Source: Corinectria fuckeliana
Taxonomy: Eukaryota; Ascomycota; Sordariomycetes; Hypocreales; Nectriaceae
Direction of reading: 5' to 3'
NCBI GenBank assembly: GCA_019137255.1
Contig: WPDH01000101.1
Coordinates: 62,001 to 126,000 of the forward strand
DNA length: 64,000 bases
This document shows positions 1 to 14,574 of the stretch, piece after piece (the stretch's first letter is position 1; the number at the start of each line of letters is the position of its first letter). The translations under genes were made by a program, and so were the position numbers. The notes beneath the pieces were generated by a model. That model was not told the DNA's origin and ran no database searches. It saw nothing but the letters and a program-made list of their open reading frames with translations.

Positions 1-3000
1 AATACTTTAAGATTAGTAGTATATAATAGACTTGCTTTTTATAATTATTAAATAAATATATTTTTATTTTTTAATCACTTTCTATTATAGCCTCTTATAT
101 ACCCCTCTTATATTTATAAGCACTAGTAAATAAGATAAAATACTCTTATAATTCTTATATATTTTTAAAGCCTACCTTTTCTCTTAAGCTAGGCCTAAGT
201 CAGCCTGCTACCTATAAAGCCTTATTTGTATTTATTTACTAAGAGAACTTAGTTATTCTTAATACTCTAGCCTAGATCTGTGAGACACTTTATAACTTTA
301 AGGATAATTAGGGTATTCTTAGCATGCTAGCTAAGCTATGCTAAGAGCTATAAGACTTTTAGAAGCTACTTTAAGCCTCTAAGATGCTATAAGTATATTC
401 TAACAAGTAAAAAGATTAATAAGTATTACAAATTAACTAAACTTTAGTCTATAAGATACTATTCTTTAAGCTTTAGCTCTTTTAGTCTTATAACTCTTAA
501 GGCTTAGTTATATATAAAGAAGGACTCACTTTATTAAGCTAGTATATAGTACCCTTTTTAGATCCTTCTAGTTTAATATTTTTAAAGTGAAGAATAGTTA
601 GTAATAGAAATATAATATTCTCCTAGTGTTAGATAAATCTTTAAGTTTTCTATGTCTTATATATAAGCTATGTTTCTATAGGGGGTTAATAATTATTTAA
701 ATACTTTTATAGCTAATTAGTCCTAAGGTTATAAATAATAAGAAAAACTCTAAGGTTATTATAGTTATAATAAAGACTGGCTATTTTCTTTAGGAGAGTA
801 GTATACTACTTATAGAATTTGTTATTATTTTGCTTTCTTTACTGTTTCTAGATAGCAGATAAATTTAAAGGCTGCTTACAGACTAAATAGGATGTAAGAA
901 CCTATACTTAATTCTTCTTAATAAAGTGAATCTTAACCTAGTAGTAACTAGAGCCTGTTAGTTTTTTTCTATTAAGAAAAAATAGTACCTACCTTTAATA
1001 AAACTTATTTATTATAACTAAATAGTAATAAAAAGTAACTATAGTTATAAAATAATCCTGTTAATAAATAAACCCGCCTCTCTTATATATTTCTACTCTT
1101 TTTTTCTTATTTTAGATAACTTTATATCTTAATTTAATTTCTAATCTATAAGAGCGTAGTATATATTGTTTATTTTAAGACCTTAAGCGCTAAGTTTGCT
1201 AACACTTAGAATACTATAAAGCTATATTAATAGTCTTATAATTCTCTTAAGACTAATAAAAGACTTACTATATAGATAGTTTAATAAGAGTGGTAAGAGT
1301 AGTAAAAAAGGGTTTATATATATCTAGGGGAATAATCCTATTTAGTAACTAGGGCTTTTTATAAATACCCCACTTAATAAGAGCCCTTATAAGATAGGTA
1401 GTCTTTTAGACTTAGACTCCTCTAGAGAGTAGTCTTTTAGAGTGGAGCCCCTTAGGTGATTAAAGATATATTAAGTGGGCTATAGCCTATTATATCCCAG
1501 CTAAGATAAATCTATTATATTATTAGACCTACTAAAACCAGGCCTTATAGCCTCTACCTAATATAAATAGTAGAAATAAATCCACTTATAAGTCTTTCTT
1601 ATAACTAAAACTAAGATAATATAGCCTAATATGTTTTATTCTTATACTATTAGTAACAGATAGTAGTATCTTTTTATTACCTAAGAGTATTATAATCTCT
1701 TATCCTAATTTAAGGTATATATTATTAGCCTTAGCTTTAGTCTACCACTTCTTAAAGTTACTATATTATTATCTCTTTTCTTATAAGGTTTTATATAAAT
1801 ATTATATATTACTTTTATATTAATAAAGGGCTTAGTAACTATTAAGTAAGTAATAATCTCTAGCTATTATAATACTTACTATAAAGAACTATTTAAATTC
1901 CTCTCTAATACTAGAGATAAAATTTTAAAGTATAAACCTTAGCTTAGGTAATACTATCTTAAGATATATCTAAAACTTTAGTTCTAAATTAAGTATTTTA
2001 TCTTAGACTATAAACTATCTACTATAAGTCTACTTAGATTAGTTTTAGACTAATATAAATAGGTTCTTATATAATACTAAGCCTTAAAAAGTTTCTTAAA
2101 GGAGAGGCTTACTAGAGTTATTATCTTACTAGCTTTAAGATTTATAAGCTTCTAAGAAAAGGCTATAAGTGATCTTATAAAGCTCTATTTAGATTAAGTA
2201 ATTTAATATTTATAGTAGTCTCTTACTAATAAAGCTATAAAAATATACTATAATTCTCACTTATACCTTAAGAAGGTCTTTTTAATCTGTTAAGTGCTTA
2301 TTTAAGTTAGTAAAGCTAAAAGTAATCTAGAAAGATAAGTCTACTATAAAGAGAGTAGATCTTATATATTTAGTACTCTTTTAAGAAATAGTTTAAAAAG
2401 TATAGCCTCTAACTAACTTAATAGTATACTATTTATATAATTAGTTTATATTAATACTTTATATTTATACTGCTTATACTAATTATCACTAGGCTATTCT
2501 TATTATATAAACTTAATATATCTTTATATCTCTAAAGGAAGACTTATAGCACCTTATGTAAAAAGTCTCTATCTTTTTTCCTAGCTTTTATTAACCTTAT
2601 AACAACTAAAAGTTGTTTCTTTTATAGTTATATTTAATATGTTATACTTACTACTAGATTTAGCTACTATACTAAGATGAAATTTTCGATTTCTTAAGAG
2701 CTAATATGCTAAAGGCTTAGAATAAGAAGTAATTAGCCTTAGATATAATAGTAATAGTATACTTCTCTTGTTTACTCTCTAAACACACTTAAATATATTT
2801 TTAAGTTCTTAAGATAAATAGTTTTAATACTCTACTTAGAAGTAAGAGGAGAAATAATCCTAAGATGCTTAATTAAATAATTAGTTTACTTCTTTATATC
2901 TTTAGTGCTAATAGTTCTAAAGGTTAAGATTCTTAGCTTAGTAGCTTTCTTAAACAGGTTAGTATTTTAAGACTTTTAGTATAAGTAGATAATAAAGTGA

Positions 3001-3497
3001 TAAATCTCTATTAGCACTATTAAGTGACTAACTAGACCTCTTATAATATAGTATTTTAGGAGGTATATAAGTATATATATTCTACACCTATTTATAAGCC
3101 TTTTATTACTAGAGAATAAGAGTGTTATATAACTATAAGAGAAGACTACTATAGCAGCCTTTAATATAGATTAAGCTTTTAAAGATTTAAACTTTATTAT
3201 AACTAAGCCTAATAATACTAGTTTTTTAGATCTAGTAGAATATTCTTATTTATAATATAACACTATATAGGCGAATAATTTATAGTATAGTAAGCTTTAA
3301 GATATTATAGATAATTTAGGTGTATATAAATATTAGTCCTAGTCTAAGAAATTTCACTTTAGAGGTTATAAGGTGTGTATTAAGAATTAAGTATAAGAGG
3401 AATAAAAAAATATAATTTTATATTTAAAGAATACTAGCTAGTAAAAATAAAAAATATATTAATATTTGCTTAAATTAGAGTGACTTATATAGTAAGA

Positions 3498-5036
3498 TTA
3501 GTTTGTGATAAGAGCTTAAGCTACTATTATGTTTAACTTTACTAATAACTTTTATAATATAATAAAGTCCTCTTTTAAGAATACCTTAAGGTTTTCTTGC
3601 CTTTTCTTAATAGTAGATTAGTATACTTCTAAATCTTTAACCTTTTTTTCTATTAAATTATATATAAGCTTTATCTTCACTTTAGTAAAAGATTTAGAGG
3701 CCCTAAAAGTAGCTCTTCTTCTTTCTGTTAATTCCTGTATAAGCTTTAGGTTAGGATATTAGGTTTTTTAGTAGAATTCTATCTTATTTCTTTCTCTTTT
3801 TGCCCTAAACTTTGTAGTCTTAGCCTTTAATAGAATTAGATCTTAGCCTATAGTGATCCTAATATTATTTAGGACCTAAATCGCTACGTATAATATTAAT
3901 ACCTTTTTTATTTCTATTATTAACTATAATAATAGGTTAGGTAGTTACTCTTTAGATAGAAGAGCCTTTAGGTTAGGATTTTACTAGAGAGCGCTTACTT
4001 AAGCGAGCCCTTCTAAAGTGTTTAGCTTAATAGTAACTACTATAAATATTACCTTAAGGATTATATCTTTTATGTCTTTACTAATAAGAATATAACTTTT
4101 ATACCTAAGAAAGTATTTCTTTTCTAGAGTGTACTTAGCTTTAGATATAAGATAACCTTTTTAAATAAACCTAAATGTAAACCTAGATGTAAGTTTAGTT
4201 ATAAAAAGGTAGCCTCTTAAGATAATAGCTTTAATTATCCCCTTTACTTAGGTGTTTTTCTTTCTAAGAGAAGCTAGTATTATAATTTTGTTTTATTTCT
4301 TAGGGGCGGCCACTTATCTCACTTCCTTTATAGTAATTTAAGCTGCTATATTATTCTTAGAGTTATTTAAGCCACTCTTCTTACTATATTTAGCCTTTTA
4401 GTTAGCTAGCTTTTTAGCCTTCTTAGCCTAGTTAGCTTTATCTTTCTTAGCCTGGTTAGCTTTATCTTTTCTAGCCTAGTTAGCTAGCTTTTTGTCCTTC
4501 TTAGCCTGTTTAGTTTTGTCTTTCTTAGCCTGGTCAGCTTTATTCTTCCCAGCCTGGTCAGCTTTATCTTTTCTAGCCTGGTTAGCTAGCTTTTTGTCCT
4601 TTTTAGCTTTGTCTTTCCTGGCTTAGTTAGCCAGCTTTTTATCCTTCTTAGCCTTTTCAGCCAGGTCCTTCTTAGCTTAGTTAGCTTTATCTTTCCTAGC
4701 CTGGTTAGCCAGCTTTTTATCCTTCTTAGCTTTGTCTTTCCTAGCTTAGTTAGCCAGCTTTTTATCTTTCTTAGCCTTTTCAGCTAGGTTCTTCTTAGCT
4801 TAGTTAGCTTTATCTTTCCTGGCCTAGTTAGCTAGCTTTTTATCCTTCTTAGCCTGGTTAGCTGTCTTAGCTTAGTTAGTTTTATCTTTCTTAGCCTGTT
4901 TAGCTAGCTTTTTATCCTTCTTAGCCTAGTTAGCTGTCTTAGCTTAGGCCTTAGATGTAGCATCTTAGGAGATTGCTGCTATGTTAGATATTACTAGACT
5001 TTATAATAAAAATCCTAGTGTTAAAATTACAGACAT
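3498..5036 (-). pseudogene. Ghost reading frame of 513 codons with Lys/Ala/Asp/Gln repeats, unrecognised
   Basis: Reading the minus strand from an ATG at 5036-5034, one frame runs without a phase change to a TAA ending at 3498. Checkpoints at 4397 and 3500 are both in phase. Interruptions are TAA/TAG at positions that would be Gln or Trp before RIP. The first ~20 codons are hydrophobic (rich in Leu, Ile, Val), which could be a signal or anchor segment. About 190 codons of imperfect repeats follow (units like NQAKKDKKLA and KDKANQA). The rest is basic and mixed, with an Arg/Lys/Glu-rich stretch towards the end. I do not recognise a family; a transposon structural protein or a repeat-rich host protein are both possible. 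The ATG may not be the original start, since the frame can be read further upstream. Confidence 0.6.
4391..4950 (-). repeat. Degenerate coding minisatellite (KDKANQA-type units)
   Basis: On the plus strand the phrases TTAGCCTGGTTAGCTTTATC and TTAGCTAGCTTTTTATCCTTC alternate many times with small variations. Read on the minus strand they encode short units such as KDKANQAK and NQAKKDKKLA, all in one phase, inside the 513-codon ghost frame. This tract keeps more TGG/CCA than its surroundings. The Lys/Ala/Asp/Gln composition suggests a charged helical or coiled-coil segment. Confidence 0.75.
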
Positions 5037-6301
5037 GCTTATATTACTAGGCAAACTCTTATCTTATAGTTAGTATAGGTAGCTTAAGGTTAGTGTGACT
5101 TAGCTATTGTTTTAGATAAGCTTTTATACCTAACTAAGTTTTAATATAGGAATCTTATTCTTTCTTACCTTCTTAACTGTGGTGGTTACACTTTTAACTA
5201 TACTAGCTTTATTACTAGTAACTATAAGTGTTAGTATTATATCTAGATTGTTAATTCTAGTTGCTTTATACTTCTTAATAATATTAAAGATTATATTCTT
5301 AGTAAAGCCTAATATAAAATTACTACTTGTAGAAATAATCTACTAAGAGGGGTCTAAGTATAAAGATATAATATTTTATAGAATAAGATAAGTTAAGATA
5401 TGCCTGTCTAGTATCCTATTTAGGCGAGAACTAATATTATATATTATATATACTTATAATTAGTGATTTATCTTAGGTGCTACTTTTAAGCTATATAGTA
5501 TGATTTAATTAAGTAAAAATATTTAACTAGCCTAAATTAAAGCTTTTATTAATTTCTATAAGTATATATAAAGAACTAAAATCTTAGTGTATTAGGATCT
5601 TATTCTTAGCACTTAAACCTAGATAAAGTATATAAACACTATAATACTAAAATCCTAAGAGGCTAAGAATTAGTACTAGTAATTAAAATTTAAAATTATA
5701 AAAGGAATTACTCTTAGGAAAATAAAGCTAATAGATAATTTTATGTTAAGTAGTATAGTATAGTCTATATTCTACTACCTAATAAGTAGCACTTAGGCTT
5801 TTAAATAGTTCTTTCTGTAGAAAGGTTATAATATATAGGCAGTCTAGATAAATATAGTATTATATTTCTATCTAAAGCTATATACTCTTATCTAATATCT
5901 TATAGCTTAAGTGTAAGATATCTTAGAAAGTGAGAAGTGATACTAAGACAGGTTAATAATAATACTAATTAAAAAGTAGACTAAAAAGATACTATAGAAT
6001 AGGAGCTTTTATCTGATATGTAAGTAAGGCTTTATAATTTTATATTTTTAGAGCTATAGCGCCTTTATAGCCTTTATATATTGCCCCTAATATTATATTC
6101 TTAAACATTTAGAAACCTTAAGAGGTGTAGCTAGTATTTAGTCTCCTAAAAGTGAATAGGTTTATTATTAGTAATATTAATAACTACTTTTCTAATCTTT
6201 TTTGTGAAATTTAGCATGTTATAAGCTAGTTATCTAGTTAATAAAGGCTGTGTAGAAATCCTATATTATATACTTATAACTACTAGCTAGCCTTATAGTC
6301 T

Positions 6302-7057
6302 TTAGTGTTTATCTCTAATTTGTGCTTTTATTACTAAGCTGAAAGATTTGCTATCTAGTAATAAAAGTAAATATATTTAGAAGCTTAACTAGTGGAAAGA
6401 TGCTTTACTATCTAATTAAGAAGGATAAGAGTATTAAACTATAAAAAGTCTCTAGTTAAAGGTAAGAATCTGCTATATAATTAGGGGGTTAATACTAATA
6501 TAGTCTAAGTCTATCTTCTATAGTATATTAAGCTGATTTTTTATTAGTTCTATTTGTGAGCTTCTCTCTAGTGACTAAAATATAATTATCTTATAGATAG
6601 TATTATAAAACAGGTGATATTTTAACTCTAGCCTGATTTTTTTTAACACCTTTTCTCTATTGTTAGCTAGGTGTTTATAAGTCTTAGGCCTAGCTGTTTT
6701 TATCTCTTCTTATAAAACCTCTTGCTTTAATAAGAGATCCTTAATTATAGCTTAAATCTTATTATTATACTATTAGCACTCTACTATTTTAAGTGCCCAG
6801 GGAAGCGTAGAAGCAATTTTAGTACTCTTAATAGTAAAAATAATATTTTTATAAGTTTTAAGCTTTAGATCCTAGCTATAAGAACTATTAAGCCGGATCT
6901 TCTTACCTGTCTTAAGACTAGTAAGAGCGCTAGTATAGCTAGCCTTATAAGATAAGAGAAAGCTAATATTAGAGATTTTTAAAGACAGGTTATATTAGTT
7001 TAGTAGGTGCTAATAGGTAATAATAGGGTAGCTATAGTATAGCCTAGGAAAAAAGAT
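6302..7057 (-). pseudogene. Ghost reading frame, charged and probably helical, unrecognised
   Basis: On the minus strand one frame stays coherent for about 250 codons from roughly 7057 to a TAA ending at 6302 (7027 and 6304 are in phase). Nearly all interruptions are TAA or TAG. The implied protein has a Leu/Tyr/Ser-rich first part, then a highly charged Lys/Glu/Arg stretch (around 6,600-6,750) that looks like a coiled coil, then a Leu/Ile/Gln-rich tail. No known motif was recognised. It lies on the same strand as the 3498-5036 ghost, about 1.3 kb upstream of it in reading direction, so the two could belong to one decayed element; that is inference. Confidence 0.5.
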
Positions 7058-8127
7058 ATTAAAATAACTGCCTAGAGGTATATATATTAGCTTTCTTAAA
7101 GTTATATTAACTCTTATAATACTAGAATCCCTGACTATTTTATCTACCTAGGTAGTAGTAGAATAGTATAGATATTTATATATCTAGTAGATTAATAGTA
7201 GTAGCTAAATACTAAAAGTAATACTAATAATAACTTAAGCGTAAAGCTTGCTAATATATAATATATGCTAAAATAATATGCTAAGTCCTTTAAAAGTAAT
7301 AACTTAGTAGAAAACTAGAAACCACTTACTTAAGAATATTCTTATAAATAAAATTAAAAAAAGCAAAGCAGAAAAAAGCAATATAGCAGCCTGAAAATTA
7401 TATTAGTCTTATTTACTTATAACAGGAAGGTAAACTAACAATCTAGCCTAATACTATATGCTTACTAGCAGTTTGTTAATAGTAGATTATAACTCTAGTA
7501 TAAAATAGACTCTTAAGAATAGTAATCTTATCTACCTAGTAGTAAAAGAGTAAGTAAGAGCTCTTATATATGTTAAGTGTTTAAATAATAGTTTCTATCT
7601 GCCTATTAAGATAGAGAGGAGTTATATTAATAACTATAGTAAATATAGTCCTTCTTTCTATCTGTTTCTAATTAAGTGAGGCAAAAGGGATAAGAATAAT
7701 AGCTAAGTTGGCTAAGAAGAAGAGAAAGATAAGTCTTATATCTAAGTGTGTTATACTATCCTAGTAGTATTACTGTTAGAAAAGGAGAGGTAATTTAATA
7801 TGTTATATATAGTAACTTTATAGGTTTAGAAATAAGATTTTTAAGCCTTATAGAGAGAATAAGAACACGCTGAAGCTGTAAAAGGCAATTAGGTACTATA
7901 AGATGCTTTTTATTTTAATTAAATTAAAGAATAAAAGTTATAATTAGCACTAGTATTAGGGAAAATAATAAAAGGTGTAGCTTATAACAGGATCTAAGAT
8001 GCTAAAATTAGCTTCTAGTTTATTTTAAATACTAGTGTCTAATATAAGTATTAGAGTTTAAGCGCCTTAAAATGCTAGAGCTATAGCCTGATAGTTAATA
8101 CTAGAAGCCTATTTTGTTAAGACCTTA

Positions 8128-8360
8128 ATAATAGCTATATACACTTAATTTAAACCTAAAACTGTAAAGCTTCTAGAGTTTTATTACTACTACTAACTTT
8201 AATAGTAGCTATATACATTTAATTTTAACTGGGTTCTATAGGGCTTTTAGAGACCTACTGCTACTAATAGCAGCTATACCCACTTAGATTAAGTGCTAGA
8301 CTATAGGGATTATAAAGCTTTCTAGCTGCTAACTTTAATATTTAATAGCAGCTATTAGAC
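8128..8360. repeat. Degenerate tandem repeat, about 65-77 bp units, 3-4 copies
   Basis: The phrase AATAGTAGCTATATACA(C/T)TTAA recurs at about 8128, 8201, 8266 and 8343. Between copies there are similar spacers (for example CTATAGGGnnTTnnAGAG). Spacing drifts between about 65 and 77 bp, so the array is old. No reading frame is evident. Confidence 0.6.
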
Positions 8361-11300
8361 TTTATTATAGTATAAGGTAGGTGATAATATATATATACAC
8401 CTGTTAATAGTACTCACTTTTAAATAAGCTCTTATTAACTACTTCTAGCTCTAAGGTATTATATTTACTATCACTTAATCATACTATAATTCTTCTTATA
8501 TACTATAGTATAAATATAGTTAATAAAAAACAAAAACCCTTAAATAGGGGTTAAAAACTGTACTAAGAGTGCTATTAAGAAAATCTATTAACTTAAGGCC
8601 CTCTATAAGTATAAAGTTGTTTTTTATATTAAGCCTTAAGATAGTACCTCTAGTGCTTACAAATTAGAAAGCAGCCTTCTTTAGAGAGTTTCTACTTTAT
8701 ATATACTAGAAAGCTAACTGTTTAATCTCTGCTTATTAGTGTTAGTATTAAATTAAGACAGAGAGATATTACTAACCTTAACACCTAGTACTAATATGCT
8801 CTAGTCCACTCTAACCCTAACTTTTAGCTTCTCTTTTATATTATTATCTAACTTTACTATCTTTTTAGCTTTTTTATTTATATTTAATATTCTATCTTCA
8901 CCTCTAAATACTAGAGACTTACTAACCTTAGATATAGTTATATATATATTATAATTAATTTTACTAGATAGGTGTTTATAATCTAAAAGTCTCTTATAAC
9001 AAGCTATAGTATAACTACAGCCTAGGTTCTTAAGGTAGGATATAGCTATTTTATACCTTTTAGAATATTATTTTAACTAGGTGGAAATATTAAGAATAGG
9101 TCTAGTGTTAATATGTGTAATAATATATACTTAAAATTTATATAGCCTTTATAATAATATTAAGTGTTAATAGTATTTTATTAGTTATATAAATATACCT
9201 ATATAAAATTACTACTAAAAAGAATACTAACCTTTTTATATAGTAAGTAATAGATATATTAGATAGCTACTAAAGTAGTATAGTATCTACTTAGTTTATA
9301 AGATCTTAGTTTAATATGTCTTCTAGTCTATACAGCTACTATAGTTAGCCCCTTTTATATAAAGTGTCTAAATAGCACTTAAGAATTATATAAAAATAAA
9401 AAGATTAAATATATTTATATAGCTTTTATATTAGCTCTAAGAGTTTAGATAATTCTATCTGATTAGGAGTGCTAATATTCTAGCTATCTGCATTTTAGTT
9501 ATATTCTTAAGTTCTTCTCCTAAATATATAATTAAGATCTTAATCCTAGATAAGATTTAAGATATTATATAAATATTTGCTAAGGTTATATCTTCTCTTA
9601 TTAAAGCTGTCTATTTATACCCTAACTTATATATTAATTAAAGATGCTTATATAAAGATCTATTATATAAAAGGCTTGTTATTTTAATATTAGAGTAAGA
9701 TATCCTTTCTATAAAGCTTAACTATAGTATATTCTAGTTTGCTTTCTTAGTAGTATATATATATATCTTAATAGTAAAGTTTAAATAGGAGATTAAAAAG
9801 TATAAGGCCTTTAGGAATATAATAGCAAATCTTAATTATATAAACCTTAGGAATAAAGTAAAAGGTTAGTATTTTTATAAGCTTAATAAAAAAAAGATTT
9901 ATAAATAACTTACTTATAGTTTATTATTAGAGTTAATTATTATAAGACCTGCTATTATATTATAAGAATAGGTTAGTTATATACTTACTACAGGTTAGTA
10001 ATAATATAAAGTTATATAGTTATTACTTATATACTTTTTATATTTAAGAATATCCTCTTTTCTGTGTCTAGAGAGAATATTATATTACTTCTTAACTAAA
10101 TCTTATTTAAATTCTATAATAGATTTTTTCTAAACTTAATCTTACTTCTCTAGTAGTAGATTTTCTTTAGTCGACTTAAGTGGTATTTATAATTAGAAAG
10201 GTTTTAGCACTCTAAGAAGGTAGATAATATAAAGTAAACACCTACTAAGTTAGTATAATACATCTAAAAGAACAGAGAATATATACTTATACTAGAGCTT
10301 TTAATACTATTAAAAAGCTTAATAAATACTCTTATACTTAGACTAAGAGAGTGTTATAAATACCTTAAAAAGCGTATTATATTTTCCCTATTTTTACTCT
10401 TAAGGCTAAGAATAATAATCCTAGAGGTAGGTATATATAAGAGGAGTGTTAATATGTTTAGACTCTAATATAAGAGATAATAAAGCTGCTTATAGCTCTA
10501 AGGCTTGCCTAGGCTTTTACAACTTAGAATATAAGACTTGTAAAAGTAGTATATATAATCTAGTATATATTGTGAAGTCTAAATAAGATAGAGAGAGCAT
10601 ATATTAAGAGAGTAGACTACTACTAACTTTTAGATACCCTAAAGTTATATAAGGTGTGTTTATATAAGATCTAATTCTAGTTTTTAATTTTCTGTTATAA
10701 GACTAATAAAGCTGTGTTTAACTATAGCTATAAGCTTATAATATTTTATTAATCTCTTATACTCTTTTGTTAGGTTTTTATATAGTTATTTAAAGACTAA
10801 CTATAGAGTAAAATCTGTAATAGTTAGTAATTTATTCTTAAAGTAAGTAATAAAACCTATAATATATACTATAAGAATAGGTATTTAGTACTAATATAAA
10901 TATAATAACTCTTATTTTACTATTACTAATATGCTAAAAATACCTTAAGAATATAGTAAGGCAATTTAGCAGACTACTTAGTAATAGATATTACACTTTA
11001 GATATAGTAATAGTATTAAATATACTTAAAGGCTGCTTTATATATTAATAGATTACTACTTAGAGTAGTGATTTTATATGCTAAGCTTTAAAGTTATAGT
11101 ATTAGGCTATATATATAAAGCTTACTACTAATAGTTATAAGGCAACTTTATAATAGAGGTTATCTTATAATAGAAAATTTCTTATAAAAAAGCACTTTCT
11201 TATTAGTTAATTTATATTCTAAGAGCTATATACTTTTATAGGCTTTAAGATTTAAAGCTATACTATAAAGAAGGCTATAATATAAGAGCTAGTATTCTTA

Positions 11301-14290
11301 TTAGAGAGCGCCTTTTTATAAAGAAGGATAAGATATAAGCAGATTAGAAACCTTTTAGCTATAGTATTTATTAGCTAGGAAGTAAGAAAATTAACTACTT
11401 GTGTAATACTACTAAAGTTAGAGATATATAAAAGGATAATATCACTAAAAAGAGATAAGATATTACTATATATACTATAAGCGATTTAAGAAGCTTAAGA
11501 ATTAGTATCTATAAGTAAGTGTAGATAATAATCGCTTGTATTAGAGTATGCCAGCTTTTAAGAGATACTAGTCCTAGGTTATAAGTAAAGCTCATAATCT
11601 ATCTAGAGTGTTTAATTATTATTAAGTACAAAAAGGGATACTAAGCTCTTACTGTGATTAGGTAGGGCAGAATAAATAGCTATTAAGAACACTCTCTTAA
11701 AGCAGCCTCTAATAGCTAGAATAGCATATAGTATAAAGGTTTCTATCTTATTAAATTGTTAGTATAAGGTGAGATTCTCTTATAAGTATATGCTAGGTAA
11801 GCTAGGGGTATTTAACTAGAGTTAAAGTAGTTTATTAGATAAAGGTATAATAAGTGTGGTTTTAAGTATAAGACTGCTTATAAATTTAGTAAGTTACTCT
11901 TATTCTTAAATATAAGTACTATCTAAGTATTATAAGTAGATTAAATTAAGATGCTTTACCTTTTATATTAAACTTATATCTTTTAGTTATACTATACTAA
12001 ATTAAGAGTAACCTAGTATATAAGTGCTAGCCTACTCTAATTTAGGCTAGTAAACCTAATAACCTAGTGAGTATTTATTCTTTAATTATATTGTTTTTAT
12101 CTAAGTATTTTAAAGGGATTATTAGGGTCTCTCTTTTGCTTCTTACCTTAAAGGGCTTTATAGAGTGTCTTATAGTATTCTTAGATAAGATAGCTATAAA
12201 AGATTTTAGGTAATTCCTGTTAAACCCCTACTAGCCTATTACTAAGATTATAACCTTATAAAACCTAAGTGATATACTTATTAGAATAGGCATATCTTAT
12301 GCTAAACTTTAGTAAACTCTACACCTAGATTAAGCCTAATATGTTAATAATAAGTGCTAAGTTAACTATCTTCTTAAGTAGTACTATCTAGATAAAGCTA
12401 TAAAAGCTCTTAGTAAAAGATTTAAATACTCTATAAGAATCTACTATATCCTAGAGGGTATATATACTCTTTAGAGCTACTAAGCATATATTAATAAGTC
12501 TTTAGATTTATAAAGATAATATAGTAATAAGAAGATTATTAGGTAATTATTTTACCTTAAAGATAAACACTTACTTATAGTAGCTAATAAATACCTAGTA
12601 AAGCTAGCCTCTAGTAAGTAATATTATCTTTATATACTTACTAAGTGATAAAATATATAGGATACTATAAAAGCTGTTTATAAATACTTAGGGCTTTAAA
12701 ATAATATCTTACTTAGAAATATAGCTTATAACTTAGTAGTATATATTAATAATCTAATAGTTAACTATTAGAAGTATATAAAGATTATATAAGACTATAT
12801 CTTTTCTAGCCTTAATAAATACAGAGTTTTTCTTAACTCTAATACTATATATTTTATTTAGTATAAAGTGCCTATATAGAGCCTTAAAGATTAAAAGTTA
12901 ATTTCTAATATAATTAAATCTAATAAGATCTTTTAATATATCCTTATAGACTATCTATAGTAGTTATATTAAAATATCTGCTCTTTTAAGTTTATAATAC
13001 TAAGTATTTATATATTCTAGGAAAATATATAGTATATATCACTTAGATATATAATATTAAAGTGATTTATTAAAGTTAAGCCTAGAAGAAGCTAATAAAC
13101 ACCTAAGGAAGACTACTAGCTAGCACTAGAGAGTCTAGCTAAAAACCTTATAAGAGACTAAAAAAGTGTGAAATCTTATATTAAGATCTGTAAGAGTTAA
13201 TTTTAAGCTCTCTTAGACACTCTAACTGCTAAATTTGCCTTTTTTACGCTCTTTCTTTTTATACTAAGGTATTTTCCCTATCTCTGCTTTAACAGCCTCT
13301 TATAGGATATTAAGAGTGTTAAGATATCTTACCTAGACTAAGCCTATCTTAGCTGTTTATACTAGAATATTTATAGCTATTTTTACTAGACTGCTCTTAT
13401 TTAAGGCTTTAATAATATAAAGATTTAAGATTAATTAGTATTAGGTGGCTAAAAAGTTAAGCTGCTAATTAAATATATAAGTAGAGTATAAAACTAGTAG
13501 GGTAAGAAGCTAACTATCTTAATATTTTATTCTATATAGATAATAATATTTATACCTAAACTTTTTAAGGTATATATAGCCTCTAAGAAACTAGAGCTGT
13601 TATGCCTTTAAAATAGTATACTTAGTGCTTTTTTTAGTAATTATAGTTTTAGTATTAATACTAATAGGCTAGTGTTTAAGCTTATATAAGAATTAGTTAT
13701 AGCTCTTATACTTATTATAGAATAGGAAATAAGTGATATAGTTAAACTAGTAACTATAAGTATAAACCTAGATTCTCTTAATATACTATAAGAGAGGGAA
13801 ATACCTAAGAAGTAATAAGAAAGTATATAGCTTTTAATCCCTAAGAGGCAGAAAAAAGAGAAAGAAATAGTATAAATATAAAAGCTAGAAAGCAGGATTA
13901 GTAATAAGAAAGAGCCTATTAAGGCTAAAAACCTAAGTTTAAGAGAAACTTTTAAAGAGTAGCAGAAAATTAAATAAGATATAACACCTAAGAAGCGGGA
14001 AAAAATAAAAGAGAGAAATATAAAAAGAAAATTTAATACTAGAGATAATACTATATAGGCTAAGTAAGACAGGCTTTTAAGAATAGACTTAGATACTCTA
14101 GGTATATCTTATACTAACAGAATAATATAGTAAACACCTTTATAGTATATAATTCTATCTATAAACTTAACCTTACTTAATTAGCCTTTACTGCCTTTTA
14201 ACAGCCTAGTTAATAGGTTTTTTAACTCTCTATAAGGTGAGGATCTTAGCTTAGGTAGTATAAGCGCTTAACCTTCTATTAAGTTTACAG

Positions 14291-14574
14291 CTTATATAGA
14301 AATAAATCCTCTAAGAGTAGTATTAAACTAGGATAACTCTTAGAGACCTCTCTTAAGACAAATTACTAACCTCTCTAATTAGCTTTTAAGCTAGCCTACT
14401 AGGGTTCCTAGTATAATATATTCTTTAACTATAGTGGCTATACTTAATATCTTAGGTGAAATCTCAGATAATATAACTTAGCCTTATATAGTAAAGAGTC
14501 CTTTAGGTATTATATTAAACTAAAACAACCCTTAGAGACTAACTATAAGACAGAATACTAACCTATCTAATCTG
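14291..14574 (+). repeat. In-frame 192 bp duplication inside the large ghost frame
   Basis: The segment beginning CTTATATAGA at 14,291 recurs beginning CTTATATAGT at 14,483. The offset is 192 bp, exactly 64 codons, so phase is kept. Both copies run through matching blocks (ATTAAACTA, CTTAGAGACnnnC, AATACTAACCT). The copies have diverged by substitutions only, as RIP predicts. Confidence 0.65.

Noticed and set aside
11830..11935. Zinc-knuckle of a Gag-like protein
   Set aside because: Only a partial Cys/His pattern can be seen after RIP damage, in a phase different from the adjacent ghost frame; too weak to call.
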